Assembly: GCA_019415705.1 (NCBI GenBank)
Contig: DXYS01000026.1
Coordinates: 37,305 to 71,463, forward strand
DNA from: Bacteroidales bacterium
GTDB lineage: Bacteria > Bacteroidota > Bacteroidia > Bacteroidales > Muribaculaceae
Direction: 5' to 3'
Length of the DNA stretch: 34,159 bases
Shown here: one piece after another, positions 14,059 through 22,754 of the stretch
Numbering within the stretch: the stretch's first letter is position 1
Layout: each line of letters opens with the position of its first letter
The notes under the pieces: model-generated
Databases searched by the model: none
What the model was told of the DNA's origin: nothing
What the model saw: only the letters and a program-made list of their open reading frames with translations
Position numbers and translations under genes: made by a program

Positions 14059-16083
14059 TTATTTTGTGCGGGCAAGGATAAGAGCCGAGCATGGCTCGAC
14101 GGTCATTTTGCCGCCCTTGACCGTGCCGAGGCCATCAGCATTAATCTGTCCGTCGCGGGCTATAACAGTCCACTCGCCGCGACCGACCTTGACTTGTGCC
14201 GGCTCGTCAGCCGAGCCGTTGAAGATGACTTTAATCTCACGCCAGTTGTCGCCGTTGGCATTGTCAACCAGACTGTAAGAAATCACATGCTCCGAATCGG
14301 TCTTGTCGAAGACAAGATGCTTGGCTATATCCCCGGCCGTGGTCATGCGGAAAGCCGGATGCGCGCGGCGCAGACGGATGAGTTCGCGGTAATAGTCAAA
14401 TTGCCCGCGGTTTTTAGCTTTAAGACTCCAGTCGATTGCATTAATCGAGTCAGGAGATTTATATGAGTTGTGAACGCCTTTTTTATCGCGGAAAATTTCC
14501 TCACCGGCAAACATAAAGGGGGTGCCTTGCGAAGTAAAGACGATAGTCTGCGCTAAACGGGCTGCGCGCTGACGCTGAGCCTCGGTCGAGCCGGGCATTG
14601 ATTTGGCAAGTTTGTCGGTCAGCATCAGGTCATCATGACATGACACATAATTAATAATCTGTGTCGGCTCCGATGCATAGGCAAACTTGGAGTTATTACC
14701 CTTGGAGTAGTCGACCTGCGGGTGGGCGGTCGAAGCGACGATGCCTATCTTGACTGTCTCCTTGCATCCGGTTTTGCCGGTGGCGAAACCGCGGTCAGTA
14801 GCGTCGCTATAATGGCCTTTGACAGCATCACGGATGTCGTCGCTGAAAACGGCAATTCCTTCCATCTTTGCGACATTCTCTTTAAGTGCGCGCTGATCAG
14901 CGGGCAGAGGCGAATCACCGGCTGTCCAGCCCTCACCGTAAACAAAAATCGAAGGATTAATTTTCTTAAGTTCGGCGGCCACGCGATTCATGGTCTCTAT
15001 GTCGTGGATAGCCATGAGATCGAAACGAAAACCGTCGATATGGTATTCTTTAGCCCAGTATTTCACCGAGTTTACGATATAGTCGCTCATCTGACCACGC
15101 TCTGAGGCCGTCTCGTTGCCACAGCCCGATGCGTCAGAATAGCTGCCGTCAGGGCGATGGCGGTAATAGTAGCCGGGAGCTGTCAGCGAAAAGTTACTGT
15201 CATCGTTTGAGCCGGTGTGGTTGTAGACAACGTCCATCACAACACCTATACCGGCGTCATGCAGAGCCTTGACCATCTCTTTCATCTCTTTGACTCTCAC
15301 GGCAGGGTCTGAGGGATTGGTCGAGTAAGAGCCTTCGGGAGCGTTATAGTTCTGAGGGTCATAACCCCAGTTATACTGATTTGACGGCAGGTTTGACTCG
15401 TCGACCGAGTTGTAGTCATAAGACGGGAGGATGTGGACGTGTGTCACGCCAAGCTCCTTAAGATGCTCGATGCCTGTCTTCTGACCTTCGGGAGTATGGG
15501 TGTCCTCCTCGGTCATGGCAAGGAATTTGCCCTTGTTGACTATACCTGACGATGGGTGCATCGACATGTCACGATGGTGCATCTCATAGATGACGGCGTC
15601 ATTGATGTGTTTTACCTCGGGGCCTTTGTCGTCGGCCCAACCCTCGGGATGGGTCTTGGCGAAATCGATGATGGCGGCACGCTCGCCGTTGGTGCCTACG
15701 GCCTTGGCCCATACCCCGGGAGTCTCGTCTAACCAACGCCCGTCAATCTTGACAGAGAAGGTATAAAATTTGCCGTAGAGCTGACCGGGCAGAGTGGCGG
15801 TCCATGTGCCCTTCTCTCCGCGCTTCATCTCGACGGTCTCAGTGGCCGGAGTGTTACGGTCAGTATCATAAATGCTCAGACGCACGGCCTCAGCTTTGGG
15901 TGACCACAATCTGAAGTGTGTGCCGCGGGCATCTACACTTAATTCGAGGTCATCGCCGTCATAGACAGGCCATGACACAAAGTCCTCTTCCATTGTTCTC
16001 TTATTAGTGTTCTCGTTCTGAGCTGATACAGCCGCAGACCCGATTAAAGCAAGCGCGCACAAAGCTGCCAATTTGGTTTTCAT
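14059..16083 (-). CDS. pulA: secreted type I pullulanase (GH13)
   Basis: A 674-residue debranching enzyme that cleaves alpha-1,6 branches in pullulan, starch or glycogen. Residues 1-21 are a signal peptide ending in VSAQ, so it is exported. A CBM48-like domain follows (about 45-130, GTHFRLWSPKAEAVRLSIYD). The GH13 barrel carries YNWGYDP near 236, the hallmark of type I pullulanases, with D in GFRFDLM near 353 as nucleophile, E in YGEGW near 383 as acid/base, and the third carboxylate in NYVSCHDD near 482. A C-terminal beta domain ends the protein. It lies behind the 113-aa exported protein, with a 138-bp gap holding two hairpins (AGACCGT/ACGGTCT and CTGCCT/AGGCAG) and a near -7 match TCATTTTG. 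Confidence 0.95.
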   Translation of the reverse strand: MKTKLAALCALALIGSAAVSAQNENTNKRTMEEDFVSWPVYDGDDLELSVDARGTHFRLWSPKAEAVRLSIYDTDRNTPATETVEMKRGEKGTWTATLPGQLYGKFYTFSVKIDGRWLDETPGVWAKAVGTNGERAAIIDFAKTHPEGWADDKGPEVKHINDAVIYEMHHRDMSMHPSSGIVNKGKFLAMTEEDTHTPEGQKTGIEHLKELGVTHVHILPSYDYNSVDESNLPSNQYNWGYDPQNYNAPEGSYSTNPSDPAVRVKEMKEMVKALHDAGIGVVMDVVYNHTGSNDDSNFSLTAPGYYYRHRPDGSYSDASGCGNETASERGQMSDYIVNSVKYWAKEYHIDGFRFDLMAIHDIETMNRVAAELKKINPSIFVYGEGWTAGDSPLPADQRALKENVAKMEGIAVFSDDIRDAVKGHYSDATDRGFATGKTGCKETVKIGIVASTAHPQVDYSKGNNSKFAYASEPTQIINYVSCHDDLMLTDKLAKSMPGSTEAQRQRAARLAQTIVFTSQGTPFMFAGEEIFRDKKGVHNSYKSPDSINAIDWSLKAKNRGQFDYYRELIRLRRAHPAFRMTTAGDIAKHLVFDKTDSEHVISYSLVDNANGDNWREIKVIFNGSADEPAQVKVGRGEWTVIARDGQINADGLGTVKGGKMTVEPCSALILARTK

Positions 16084-16221
16084 GTTTTAAATTTATGCTT
16101 TTAATAGTAAGTCAAACTGCCTCGTCAGGCAGCAAAATGATATAATCTCTCGAAACGAAAGACCGTCTGCTACGGTCTCAAAAAATAGAAACACGGCAAC
16201 TCAGCCGAGTGTCAAAACAGT

Positions 16222-16563
16222 TTATCTTACGATAATGCGACGGGCAAAACGGTCGACCTTGACGATATAGTAACCGGCTGAAAGTTCGACTGTAAGCTGA
16301 CCACCCGAGACGCAGGGTACAGACTTGACAAGCTGCCCCGTCAATGCATAAATTTCGACCTTGCAGGGAGCACTGTCGGCATCGACATTTATCTCGACAC
16401 GGTTACCGCTGACTTTGACCTCAGGGGCATGACTACCAAGCTCGTCGGCAGCCTCGGTGTGGCCGTAAGGCGCACGATCATCGGCAGATGCAACCACGGG
16501 CGAGGCAGCAGCCATGAAAGCAACCGCCATCAGCGCAAATGATATTTTCTTGATAAAATTCAT
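16222..16563 (-). CDS. exported protein consisting mainly of a C-terminal sorting-like domain
   Basis: A 113-residue protein with a clear signal peptide (1-26, ending VASA) and a short linker. A domain at about 48-113 reads VKVSGNRVEINV, then KVEIYALTGQLVKS, GGQLTVELSAGYYIVKV and a basic end RRIIVR. This matches the Por/type IX (type A) C-terminal sorting domain pattern: strand, xIYxxxGxxV turn, GxYIVKV strand and a basic terminus. Normally that domain trails a large secreted enzyme; here it stands nearly alone. It is transcribed towards the pullulanase gene. It could be a remnant of a larger gene, but the intact signal peptide and promoter argue for a working small protein. Confidence 0.8.
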   Translation of the reverse strand: MNFIKKISFALMAVAFMAAASPVVASADDRAPYGHTEAADELGSHAPEVKVSGNRVEINVDADSAPCKVEIYALTGQLVKSVPCVSGGQLTVELSAGYYIVKVDRFARRIIVR

Positions 16564-16571
16564 CTCAACTA

Positions 16572-16579
16572 CAAAGTTA
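16572..16579 (-). promoter_or_regulatory. -7 box of the 113-aa protein
   Basis: TAACTTTG on the minus strand ends only 8 bp before the ATG. With the usual distance to the start site, the mRNA would have almost no leader. Confidence 0.65.
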
Positions 16580-16696
16580 CAAAAATTATTGTGTAACCAT
16601 CAAGAGTTTTGATGCAAATTACACGCCCCGACATACTAAATAATGTGAAATTATCTATCTACCCTTGATCAACGTAAAAATCGGTTGATAAATTGA

Positions 16697-16973
16697 GCGC
16701 CATCGGCGCGTTAGCGCTGCAGCGCAGCGACGTATGTTAGCCTATGACAAGCCGGCTGTAGGCCGGCGCAGTCATAGGTAATCAGATTATATAGAAATAA
16801 TGCAGTCTGTAGGACTGCCGCAAATATAATCAATTGTTAATCATAGCGGCACACCTACAGCGCGCTATATTACAGAAACGTTTATATACCACGGTAGCGC
16901 AGACCTACAGCCTGCTTACCGAGGCCTTACATGCTGACGCCGCGATGCGGCTAAGACCGCTAAAGCGGACGAA
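16697..16973. repeat. palindrome island 2, downstream of the glycosyltransferase
   Basis: This non-coding block holds a chain of hairpins: GCGC-catcg-GCGC; the perfect palindrome GCGCTGCAGCGC; a GACAAGC-type element (16741-16778); GCAGTC-TGTAG-GACTGC (16802-16818); TAGCG...CGCTA around CTACA (16844-16867); GGTA...TACC with GCAGAC/GCCTGC around CTACA (16893-16920); GCCGC-GAT-GCGGC (about 16939-16951); and CCGCT-AA-AGCGG followed by ACGAA (16957-16973). The flanks (16580-16696 and 16974-17018) are AT-rich and featureless. It lies just 3' of the minus-strand glycosyltransferase gene. Confidence 0.78.
16741..16778 (+). repeat. GACAAGC-type hairpin, copy 3
   Basis: Closing stem CCTAT/ATAGG, box GACAAGC, a centre folding as GCCGGC-TGTAG-GCCGGC, and box GCAGTC. 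The boxes are identical to those in island 1, while stem and centre differ and still pair. Confidence 0.8.
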
Positions 16974-17018
16974 TCTTTTGTTGTTTTAATATTTCAACCG
17001 AATTTTGCAAAAGTTCCA

Positions 17019-18023
17019 TCACTTTCCGCCTATAAGCCCTCGTTTAATGCGTGAAAGCGTCTTCATCAGACGTGGGGCGGCGAGGTGAAGTTCGAGTTTG
17101 ATTTTGGCTTTTAGAGGCTGAGCACGATAGAGACGGTTGGTCCTGAAATCACCGACGTAGCGACTGACAGTCCGGCGGCAATAGTTATGACGGAGCATAG
17201 GGACACGACTGAAGCGGTAGACCGTGCCATAAATCGTATGGACTAAATACTGATTAATAAACACATAATCAAGCTCGTCTTTAAAACGGTCATAGATGCC
17301 GAGACGGCGCAGGTGGTCGAGAAGCGTCACGGCCGAGCGCATACGGTCAAAAAATCGGTAATTGTCTGTCGAGCGCGACACAGAGACATTGTCACAACGA
17401 TAGTGATAAAGCGCACGGTTAATCTTGACCGGCACAGCGGCCGACAGCTGCATGGCAAGCGCCACGGCATTGTCCTCATAGAATACCTTCTCGGGAAAGA
17501 ACAGACCGTTGTCAACAATCAGACTACGGCGATACATGGCCGACCAGACGGGAGTGGCCTTGTCTATAATACGGCATCTCAAATCGTCGCCGGACAGCTC
17601 CGCAGCGTCCGCTCCTAACTGGCTGACAGTAACAAGACGGTCTGACGAGGAAGGATACCAGCGGGCAAAATCAAAAACGACCATATCGGCGCTCTCCCTT
17701 TCAGCTGTTTCAGCACATATAGCTACTGCATCAGGGGCTAACGCATCATCAGCATCGATAAACATCACATAGTCGCCCGAAGACGCAGCGAGAGCGCGGT
17801 TGCGTCCCCCGCCCTGCTTGACGTTAATTTTAGAGTCAATGATATTAACCCTGTCATCAGCGGCTGCAAAGTTCTTCAATATATCCAACGACGAGTCGGT
17901 CGAGGCGTCGTTGAAGCATATCAGCTCTATGTCGCAATAAGTCTGCGCGAGCACCGACCCGACACTCGCCCTTAAATACGCCGAGGCATTATAGACCGGC
18001 ATTATGATACTTACTTTAGCCAT
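17019..18023 (-). CDS. family 2 glycosyltransferase
   Basis: A 334-residue GT-A fold glycosyltransferase, transferring a sugar from a nucleotide donor to a surface glycan or lipid-linked acceptor at the cytosolic face. The N terminus is the GT2 signature VSIIMPVYNASAYL, with SVLAQTYCDIELICFNDAS at 23-41, a GGGRNRAL helix at 71-78, and the metal-binding DADD at 90-93. A conserved EDN sits near 182. The C-terminal 130 residues are basic with an aromatic-rich stretch and no clear membrane helix. It is a single gene with its own promoter, not within a visible polysaccharide cluster, so its substrate cannot be named. Palindrome island 2 follows its stop. Confidence 0.92.
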   Translation of the reverse strand: MAKVSIIMPVYNASAYLRASVGSVLAQTYCDIELICFNDASTDSSLDILKNFAAADDRVNIIDSKINVKQGGGRNRALAASSGDYVMFIDADDALAPDAVAICAETAERESADMVVFDFARWYPSSSDRLVTVSQLGADAAELSGDDLRCRIIDKATPVWSAMYRRSLIVDNGLFFPEKVFYEDNAVALAMQLSAAVPVKINRALYHYRCDNVSVSRSTDNYRFFDRMRSAVTLLDHLRRLGIYDRFKDELDYVFINQYLVHTIYGTVYRFSRVPMLRHNYCRRTVSRYVGDFRTNRLYRAQPLKAKIKLELHLAAPRLMKTLSRIKRGLIGGK

Positions 18024-18051
18024 CTCAATGACAGAATAATTAATCTTTCGG

Positions 18052-18059
18052 CAAATTTA
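18052..18059 (-). promoter_or_regulatory. -7 box of the glycosyltransferase gene
   Basis: TAAATTTG on the minus strand, 28 bp before the ATG at 18023. Confidence 0.65.
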
Positions 18060-18097
18060 ATAAAATCGCCACGATTTTGGGACCCAAAGTATACACC

Positions 18098-18129
18098 TTT
18101 GTAACAGTCAATCAATATTGCTACCTTTG
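18098..18129 (+). promoter_or_regulatory. promoter of the LuxR-type regulator
   Basis: TTTG (18098-18101) and TACCTTTG (18122-18129) with a 20-bp spacer fit the -33/-7 consensus. The ATG at 18165 is 35 bp further on. Confidence 0.72.
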
Positions 18130-18164
18130 ACAGACAGATATTCGTAATTAATATCCGGCTACAT

Positions 18165-18920
18165 ATGGATAAATATTTTGAACCAATAAACAGACTATAC
18201 CTTTCACAGCCTTTTGCCGAAAGTGCTGACATAGATAGAATTAACAAATGCCTTCGACTCGGCGAATCATATGCGGCAATGGAAAATGCCATCGTTTCGA
18301 TGGGCGACTCCATAAAGAATTGCAGTTATTGTTTCTTCGGCGGCCTCGCCGATGTGCTCGGTTTGTCAGAAGATGAACAATGTTCGACCATACCGTCACT
18401 CTATGAGGATTTTATTTTCAGTCGTGCCAATGAAGACGATCTCATGCACCGACATGCCCACGAGCTCGCCTATATTCATCTCACCAAAAACATGGGACAG
18501 GCAGAACGAAGAGACTATGTTCTAAGCGATTACATCCGTATGCGCGGCCAAAAAGGAGAGTGGATCAGAATTCAGCACCGCTTGTTTGCTCTTGAGAGCA
18601 CTTCCGACGGCAGTTACTGGATAAACATGTGCGTTTATTCCCTGCCCCTTGACGATAACGAGACAGCAAAAATCGTCAATACACGCACCGGAGAGTATCG
18701 TGTATTGACGACCGAAGATTACGAAAATATCCTTTCTTGCCGCGAGATAAACGTATTAAAACTTATCAGCGAAGGATTGAGGAGTAAGGAGATTGCTGAC
18801 CGTCTGTTTATCAGTGTCAATACCGTGCACAGACACCGTCAGAACATTCTCGCCAAGCTGCATGTCAATCATGCCATCGAGGCTTGCAAGGTGGCACGCG
18901 CCATGGGGCTACTCCCCTAA
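18165..18920 (+). CDS. LuxR-family transcriptional regulator with PAS-like sensor
   Basis: A 251-residue cytosolic DNA-binding protein. Residues 185-251 are a LuxR (GerE) helix-turn-helix: ILSCREINVLKLISEGLRSKEIA, then VNTVHRHRQNILAKL, with the recognition helix in the SVNTVHRHR segment. Residues about 30-170 form a PAS-like domain (SYCFFGGLADVLGLSED at the start, IRMRGQKGEWIRIQHRLF as the last strands). No receiver domain or membrane helix is present, so it is a one-component regulator, a type common in Bacteroidetes. It is transcribed alone and ends with a 12-bp overlap with the convergent DUF1349 gene. Its target is unknown. Confidence 0.9.
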   Translation: MDKYFEPINRLYLSQPFAESADIDRINKCLRLGESYAAMENAIVSMGDSIKNCSYCFFGGLADVLGLSEDEQCSTIPSLYEDFIFSRANEDDLMHRHAHELAYIHLTKNMGQAERRDYVLSDYIRMRGQKGEWIRIQHRLFALESTSDGSYWINMCVYSLPLDDNETAKIVNTRTGEYRVLTTEDYENILSCREINVLKLISEGLRSKEIADRLFISVNTVHRHRQNILAKLHVNHAIEACKVARAMGLLP

Positions 18921-19637
18921 GCGGAAATCGCCGACATTGTCAGTCGAAAGTGATAATTCGCTGAACTCACTGTCGCACCCGCCCTTAGTGGGAGACTGCG
19001 AACAGATGCCAACATACAACTCCTGAGGATAAGTGTTTTTATAGAGTCGCACCATCTGCCACTCCTTGCCGTCGAGCGAATAGTAACTGGCAATGGTGTG
19101 AGTGTCTGATGATATCTTATAATAGATATGGTCCTGCTCGATGACTTCATGATTATTATCGTCTGAAGTGCCTACGTTGCGCACCGTGACCACACGATGT
19201 TTACCGCGCTCGTCCTGCTCGAAACAGAACTTCTGCCACAGCGTGTCATTGGCCACAACCATCAGATTGGCGGCATTGTAAAGGCCCTCTTCTGTGAAAC
19301 CCGGTTTAAGACGGGCCTTGAAGGTGAATGGCTTTGTATTATCGACCTCGGCCAGCATGATTTTAGCCGTAGTCTTTGTAAGCTTGCCATCATTAGGGTC
19401 AATAAACAAGTCAGTCCCTTCTGGTACTGAAAATCTTATGACAGAATCTGATTCGCTGACAAACTGAATGGCATTATTAGTCATCTTTGTGAAATGGATG
19501 CCACCGAGCGTTTTATCACAATCTGTGATTTCAAAGCCCTGCTCACGCGACGTACCGACGGTGTCGCCTGACGGAGTCGAGCATGCCCAAAGGCCTGATA
19601 AGGCTGCAAGCGATAAAAATAAAGTTGTTGTTTTCAT
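18909..19637 (-). CDS. DUF1349 lipoprotein (concanavalin A-like fold)
   Basis: A 242-residue predicted lipoprotein: signal peptide with C19 in GLWAC as the lipidation site. The rest is a DUF1349 domain, a jelly-roll of the concanavalin/laminin-G type. Typical segments are FTFKARLKPGF, NAANLMVVANDTLWQKFCFEQ, ASYYSLDGKEWQMVRLY and YVGICSQSPTKGGCDSEFSEL towards the end. Proteins of this kind bind or act on sugars, but none here is known to be catalytic. It is monocistronic with a -7 box 28 bp upstream and overlaps the 3' end of the LuxR-type gene. A sugar-binding role on the outer surface is inference. Confidence 0.88.
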   Translation of the reverse strand: MKTTTLFLSLAALSGLWACSTPSGDTVGTSREQGFEITDCDKTLGGIHFTKMTNNAIQFVSESDSVIRFSVPEGTDLFIDPNDGKLTKTTAKIMLAEVDNTKPFTFKARLKPGFTEEGLYNAANLMVVANDTLWQKFCFEQDERGKHRVVTVRNVGTSDDNNHEVIEQDHIYYKISSDTHTIASYYSLDGKEWQMVRLYKNTYPQELYVGICSQSPTKGGCDSEFSELSLSTDNVGDFRLGE

Positions 19638-19665
19638 ATCATGTTTGTTTTAAATATCGATGTCG

Positions 19666-19673
19666 CAAAATTA
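19666..19673 (-). promoter_or_regulatory. -7 box of the DUF1349 lipoprotein gene
   Basis: TAATTTTG on the minus strand, 28 bp before the ATG at 19637. Confidence 0.65.
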
Positions 19674-19927
19674 CCGAACCACATATGTGTGTTCAATAGT
19701 CATTTTTAACCAAAATCACCGGTCTGATTGTCTACCTGCAGCTTTTGCATCGCAAATTTGAGCCTCATAGCAATATCCATAGGGATTTAGACGACACATT
19801 TCATCCAAGCCGCCGGGCACTAACATGTCTCGGCGGCTTGATTGTTTTATAAAGTGTCCGTGGCGATTTTCTAAGTCTGTAGGGCCATTTTGGGCGGTTA
19901 TTAATAGGATTTTACCAACTATTTGAG
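19674..19927. other. intergenic region with terminator-like hairpin
   Basis: No gene is supported here. A strong stem AAGCCGCCG (19807-19815) with CGGCGGCTT (19831-19839) is followed on the plus strand by GATTGTTTTAT, a weak U-rich tail. No plus-strand gene ends nearby, so it might end a short unseen RNA starting near 19740, or serve as leader structure. No clear plus-strand -7 box was found for such an RNA. Confidence 0.4.
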
Positions 19928-19935
19928 TAATTTTG
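19928..19935 (+). promoter_or_regulatory. -7 box of valS
   Basis: TAATTTTG, 37 bp before the ATG at 19973. The -33 region is a weak TTTT at about 19910. Confidence 0.62.
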
Positions 19936-19972
19936 CAGCCGTCTAAAATCTTTAAACAAACATTATTGAGCA

Positions 19973-22669
19973 ATGAACGAACTCGCGCCCAAATATCGTC
20001 CTCAGGATGTCGAGGACAAATGGTATGAATACTGGATGGAACATAATTTATTTCATTCAGTCCCAGATGCCCGTCAACCTTATACCGTTGTCATTCCCCC
20101 GCCAAATGTCACAGGCGTGCTCCACATGGGCCACATGCTCAATAACACGATTCAGGATATTCTCGTCAGACGTGCACGCATGGAAGGCAAAAACGCCCTG
20201 TGGGTGCCCGGCACCGACCATGCCTCCATAGCCACCGAGACCAAGGTGATAGCCAAACTCGCTGCCGAAGGCATACGCAAGACCGACCTTAGCCGCGAGC
20301 AGTTCCTCGAGCATGCATGGGACTGGACACGCACCCACGGCGGAATAATTCTTCAGCAGTTGCGCAAACTCGGCGCATCATGCGACTGGAGCCGCACAGC
20401 CTTCACTCTCGACGAGAAACGCTCCAAGAGCGTCATCAAGGTCTTCTGCGACCTCTACGACAAAGGCCTCATCTACCGTGGTCTGCGCATGGTCAATTGG
20501 GACCCGCAGAACCGTACCGCCATCAGCGACGATGAGGTATATTTCGTTGAAGAACAGTCTAAGCTTTATTATCTGAGATACTATCTCGCCGACGATGACA
20601 ACGCCGCTACACCGGCCGCCGAAGGCGAGGTCATACACCGCGACAAGGACGGCCGCCGCTATGCAGTCGTCGCCACGACACGTCCCGAGACTATCATGGG
20701 CGACACCGCGATGTGTATCAACCCCAAGGACCCCAAAAACACATGGCTCAAGGGCCACAGGGTCATCGTGCCGTTGGTCGGCCGCGTAATCCCCGTCATC
20801 GAGGACCGCTATGTCGAGATAGATTTCGGTACGGGCTGCCTCAAAGTTACGCCCGCTCATGACAAGAATGACTATATGCTCGGCAAAACTCACAATTTAG
20901 AGTTCATCGACATCTTCAACGAAGACGGCACCGTCAGCGAAGCCGCCGGCATGTATGTCGGCATGGACCGCTTCGACGTGCGCCGGCAGATTGCCAAAGA
21001 CCTCGAGGCTGCCGGCCTGATGGAGAAAGTTGAGGACTATGTCAACAACGTTGGATTCTCGGAGCGCACCAAGGTGGCTATCGAGCCGCGCCTGTCAGAA
21101 CAGTGGTTTATCGACATGCACCACTTCGCCGACATCTCTCTCAAACCCGTCATGGACGACATCATCCGCTTCGTTCCCGAGAAATATAAGACCACTTACC
21201 GCATCTGGTTGGAAAACATTCAGGACTGGTGTATCAGCCGTCAGCTCTGGTGGGGCCACCGCATCCCGGCCTACTACTACACCGCGCCTGACGGCAGCCG
21301 TCAGACCGTCGTCGCCGAGACCCTCGAGGCAGCCGTCGAGAAAGCTCGCAAGGCTTCGGGCAATCCCGACCTGCAGCCCTCTGACCTCGAGCAAGACCCT
21401 GATGCACTCGACACATGGTTCTCGTCATGGCTTTGGCCCATCACCCTCTTTGACGGCATACTCAACCCCGGCAACGAGGAAATCAACTACTACTACCCGA
21501 CCGCCACACTCGTCACCGGCCCTGACATCATCTTCTTCTGGGTCGCACGCATGATTATGGCCGGTTATGAATATGTGGGCAAGCAGCCCTTCAACAATGT
21601 ATATTTTACCGGCATCGTGCGCGACTCGCTCGGCCGCAAGATGTCAAAACAGCTCGGCAACTCGCCCGACCCGCTCGACCTGATTGCCACTTACGGCGCC
21701 GACGGTGTGCGCATGGGCCTCATGCTCGCCGCCCCAGCCGGTAATGACATCATGTATGACGACAAGCTCTGCGAGCAAGGCCGTAACTTCTGCAACAAGA
21801 TCTGGAACGCTTTCCGCCTCGTCAAAGGCTGGCAGGTCGACGACAAATGCCCGCAGCCCGAGTCATCGGCCGTCGCAGTCGATTGGTTTAAGTCACGTCT
21901 CGACCGCACGCTTGCCGAGGTCGCTGACCTCTTCGCCAAGTTCCGTATCAGCGACGCCCTGATGGCCGTCTACCGTCTGTTCTGGGACGAGTTCTCATCA
22001 TGGTATCTCGAGCTTGTCAAACCGGCCTACGGTCAGGCCATCGACCTGTGCACCTACAAGGCTACGGTCGAGTATTTAGACTCGCTGCTGCGCATGCTCC
22101 ATCCGTTCATGCCCTTCATCACCGAGGAGCTCTGGCAGCACCTCGAGACCCGTCGCCCCGGCGAGTCTATCATGTATGCCGCCATGCCCGTCGCCGAGGG
22201 ATGCAATGACGCTCTTTTGGATGCCGTAGAACGCGCCAAGGAAATCGTCACCGGCGTACGCGCCGTACGCGCCTCGAAGAATATTCCCCCGAAAGACGCT
22301 CTCGAGCTCCGTCTTATAGGCGCAGGCGAAATCGACGAGCGCATCAAAGCTCTCGTCATCAAGCTCGCCAACCTCTCGGGCTTCGTCACCGGCGCCGAGA
22401 AAGACCCCGCCGCAGCCCAATTTATGGTCGGCACCGACGAGTTCAACATCCCGCTGACCGCCTGCATCGACGTCGAGGCAGAGCGCGCCAAGATTACCAA
22501 AGAGATTGCATATCTTGAGGGCTTCAAGGCCTCGGTTGAGAAGAAACTTTCCAACGAACGTTTTGTCAACGGCGCTCCCGCCGCTGTTGTCGAGAACGAG
22601 CGTCACAAACTCTCTGACGCCGAATCTAAGCTCGCAGCCCTGCGCGCCACTCTCGCCGCCCTTGCATAA
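19973..22669 (+). CDS. valS: valyl-tRNA synthetase ValS
   Basis: An 898-residue class I synthetase that charges tRNA-Val. The HIGH motif is HMGH at 51-54 within PPNVTGVLHMGHMLNNT, and the KMSKS motif is KMSKQ near 555. The CP1 editing domain lies at about 190-360 (VVATTRPETIMGDTA, and VTPAHDKNDY). An anticodon-binding domain follows at 600-760. The last 65 residues form the ValS-specific coiled-coil arm (AKITKEIAYLEGFKASVEKK). It is monocistronic with its own -7 box. Its codon use is richer in GC than the glycan genes nearby, as expected for a highly expressed housekeeping gene. No T-box leader is seen. Confidence 0.98.
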   Translation: MNELAPKYRPQDVEDKWYEYWMEHNLFHSVPDARQPYTVVIPPPNVTGVLHMGHMLNNTIQDILVRRARMEGKNALWVPGTDHASIATETKVIAKLAAEGIRKTDLSREQFLEHAWDWTRTHGGIILQQLRKLGASCDWSRTAFTLDEKRSKSVIKVFCDLYDKGLIYRGLRMVNWDPQNRTAISDDEVYFVEEQSKLYYLRYYLADDDNAATPAAEGEVIHRDKDGRRYAVVATTRPETIMGDTAMCINPKDPKNTWLKGHRVIVPLVGRVIPVIEDRYVEIDFGTGCLKVTPAHDKNDYMLGKTHNLEFIDIFNEDGTVSEAAGMYVGMDRFDVRRQIAKDLEAAGLMEKVEDYVNNVGFSERTKVAIEPRLSEQWFIDMHHFADISLKPVMDDIIRFVPEKYKTTYRIWLENIQDWCISRQLWWGHRIPAYYYTAPDGSRQTVVAETLEAAVEKARKASGNPDLQPSDLEQDPDALDTWFSSWLWPITLFDGILNPGNEEINYYYPTATLVTGPDIIFFWVARMIMAGYEYVGKQPFNNVYFTGIVRDSLGRKMSKQLGNSPDPLDLIATYGADGVRMGLMLAAPAGNDIMYDDKLCEQGRNFCNKIWNAFRLVKGWQVDDKCPQPESSAVAVDWFKSRLDRTLAEVADLFAKFRISDALMAVYRLFWDEFSSWYLELVKPAYGQAIDLCTYKATVEYLDSLLRMLHPFMPFITEELWQHLETRRPGESIMYAAMPVAEGCNDALLDAVERAKEIVTGVRAVRASKNIPPKDALELRLIGAGEIDERIKALVIKLANLSGFVTGAEKDPAAAQFMVGTDEFNIPLTACIDVEAERAKITKEIAYLEGFKASVEKKLSNERFVNGAPAAVVENERHKLSDAESKLAALRATLAALA

Positions 22670-22692
22670 AATAGACATATTTATATAATATC

Positions 22693-22722
22693 AAGGCCGG
22701 GACCCTCACGGGCTCCGGCCTT
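22693..22722. terminator. hairpin between convergent valS and the pectinesterase gene
   Basis: AAGGCCGG pairs with CCGGCCTT, and an inner CCC pairs with GGG around TCAC. Neither side has a long T run, so it is a likely but imperfect two-way terminator for the converging genes. Confidence 0.6.
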
Positions 22723-22754
22723 AAAATTTGAAACACAGTTAGTACTTTACGTAC

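Noticed and set aside
12114..16973. CRISPR array
   Set aside because: The palindromic units are irregularly spaced, differ in sequence, occur in both orientations and have no constant spacer length or cas genes.
20378..20893. 171-aa open frame antisense to valS
   Set aside because: Shadow of a GC-rich conserved gene; valS motifs are clear on the plus strand.
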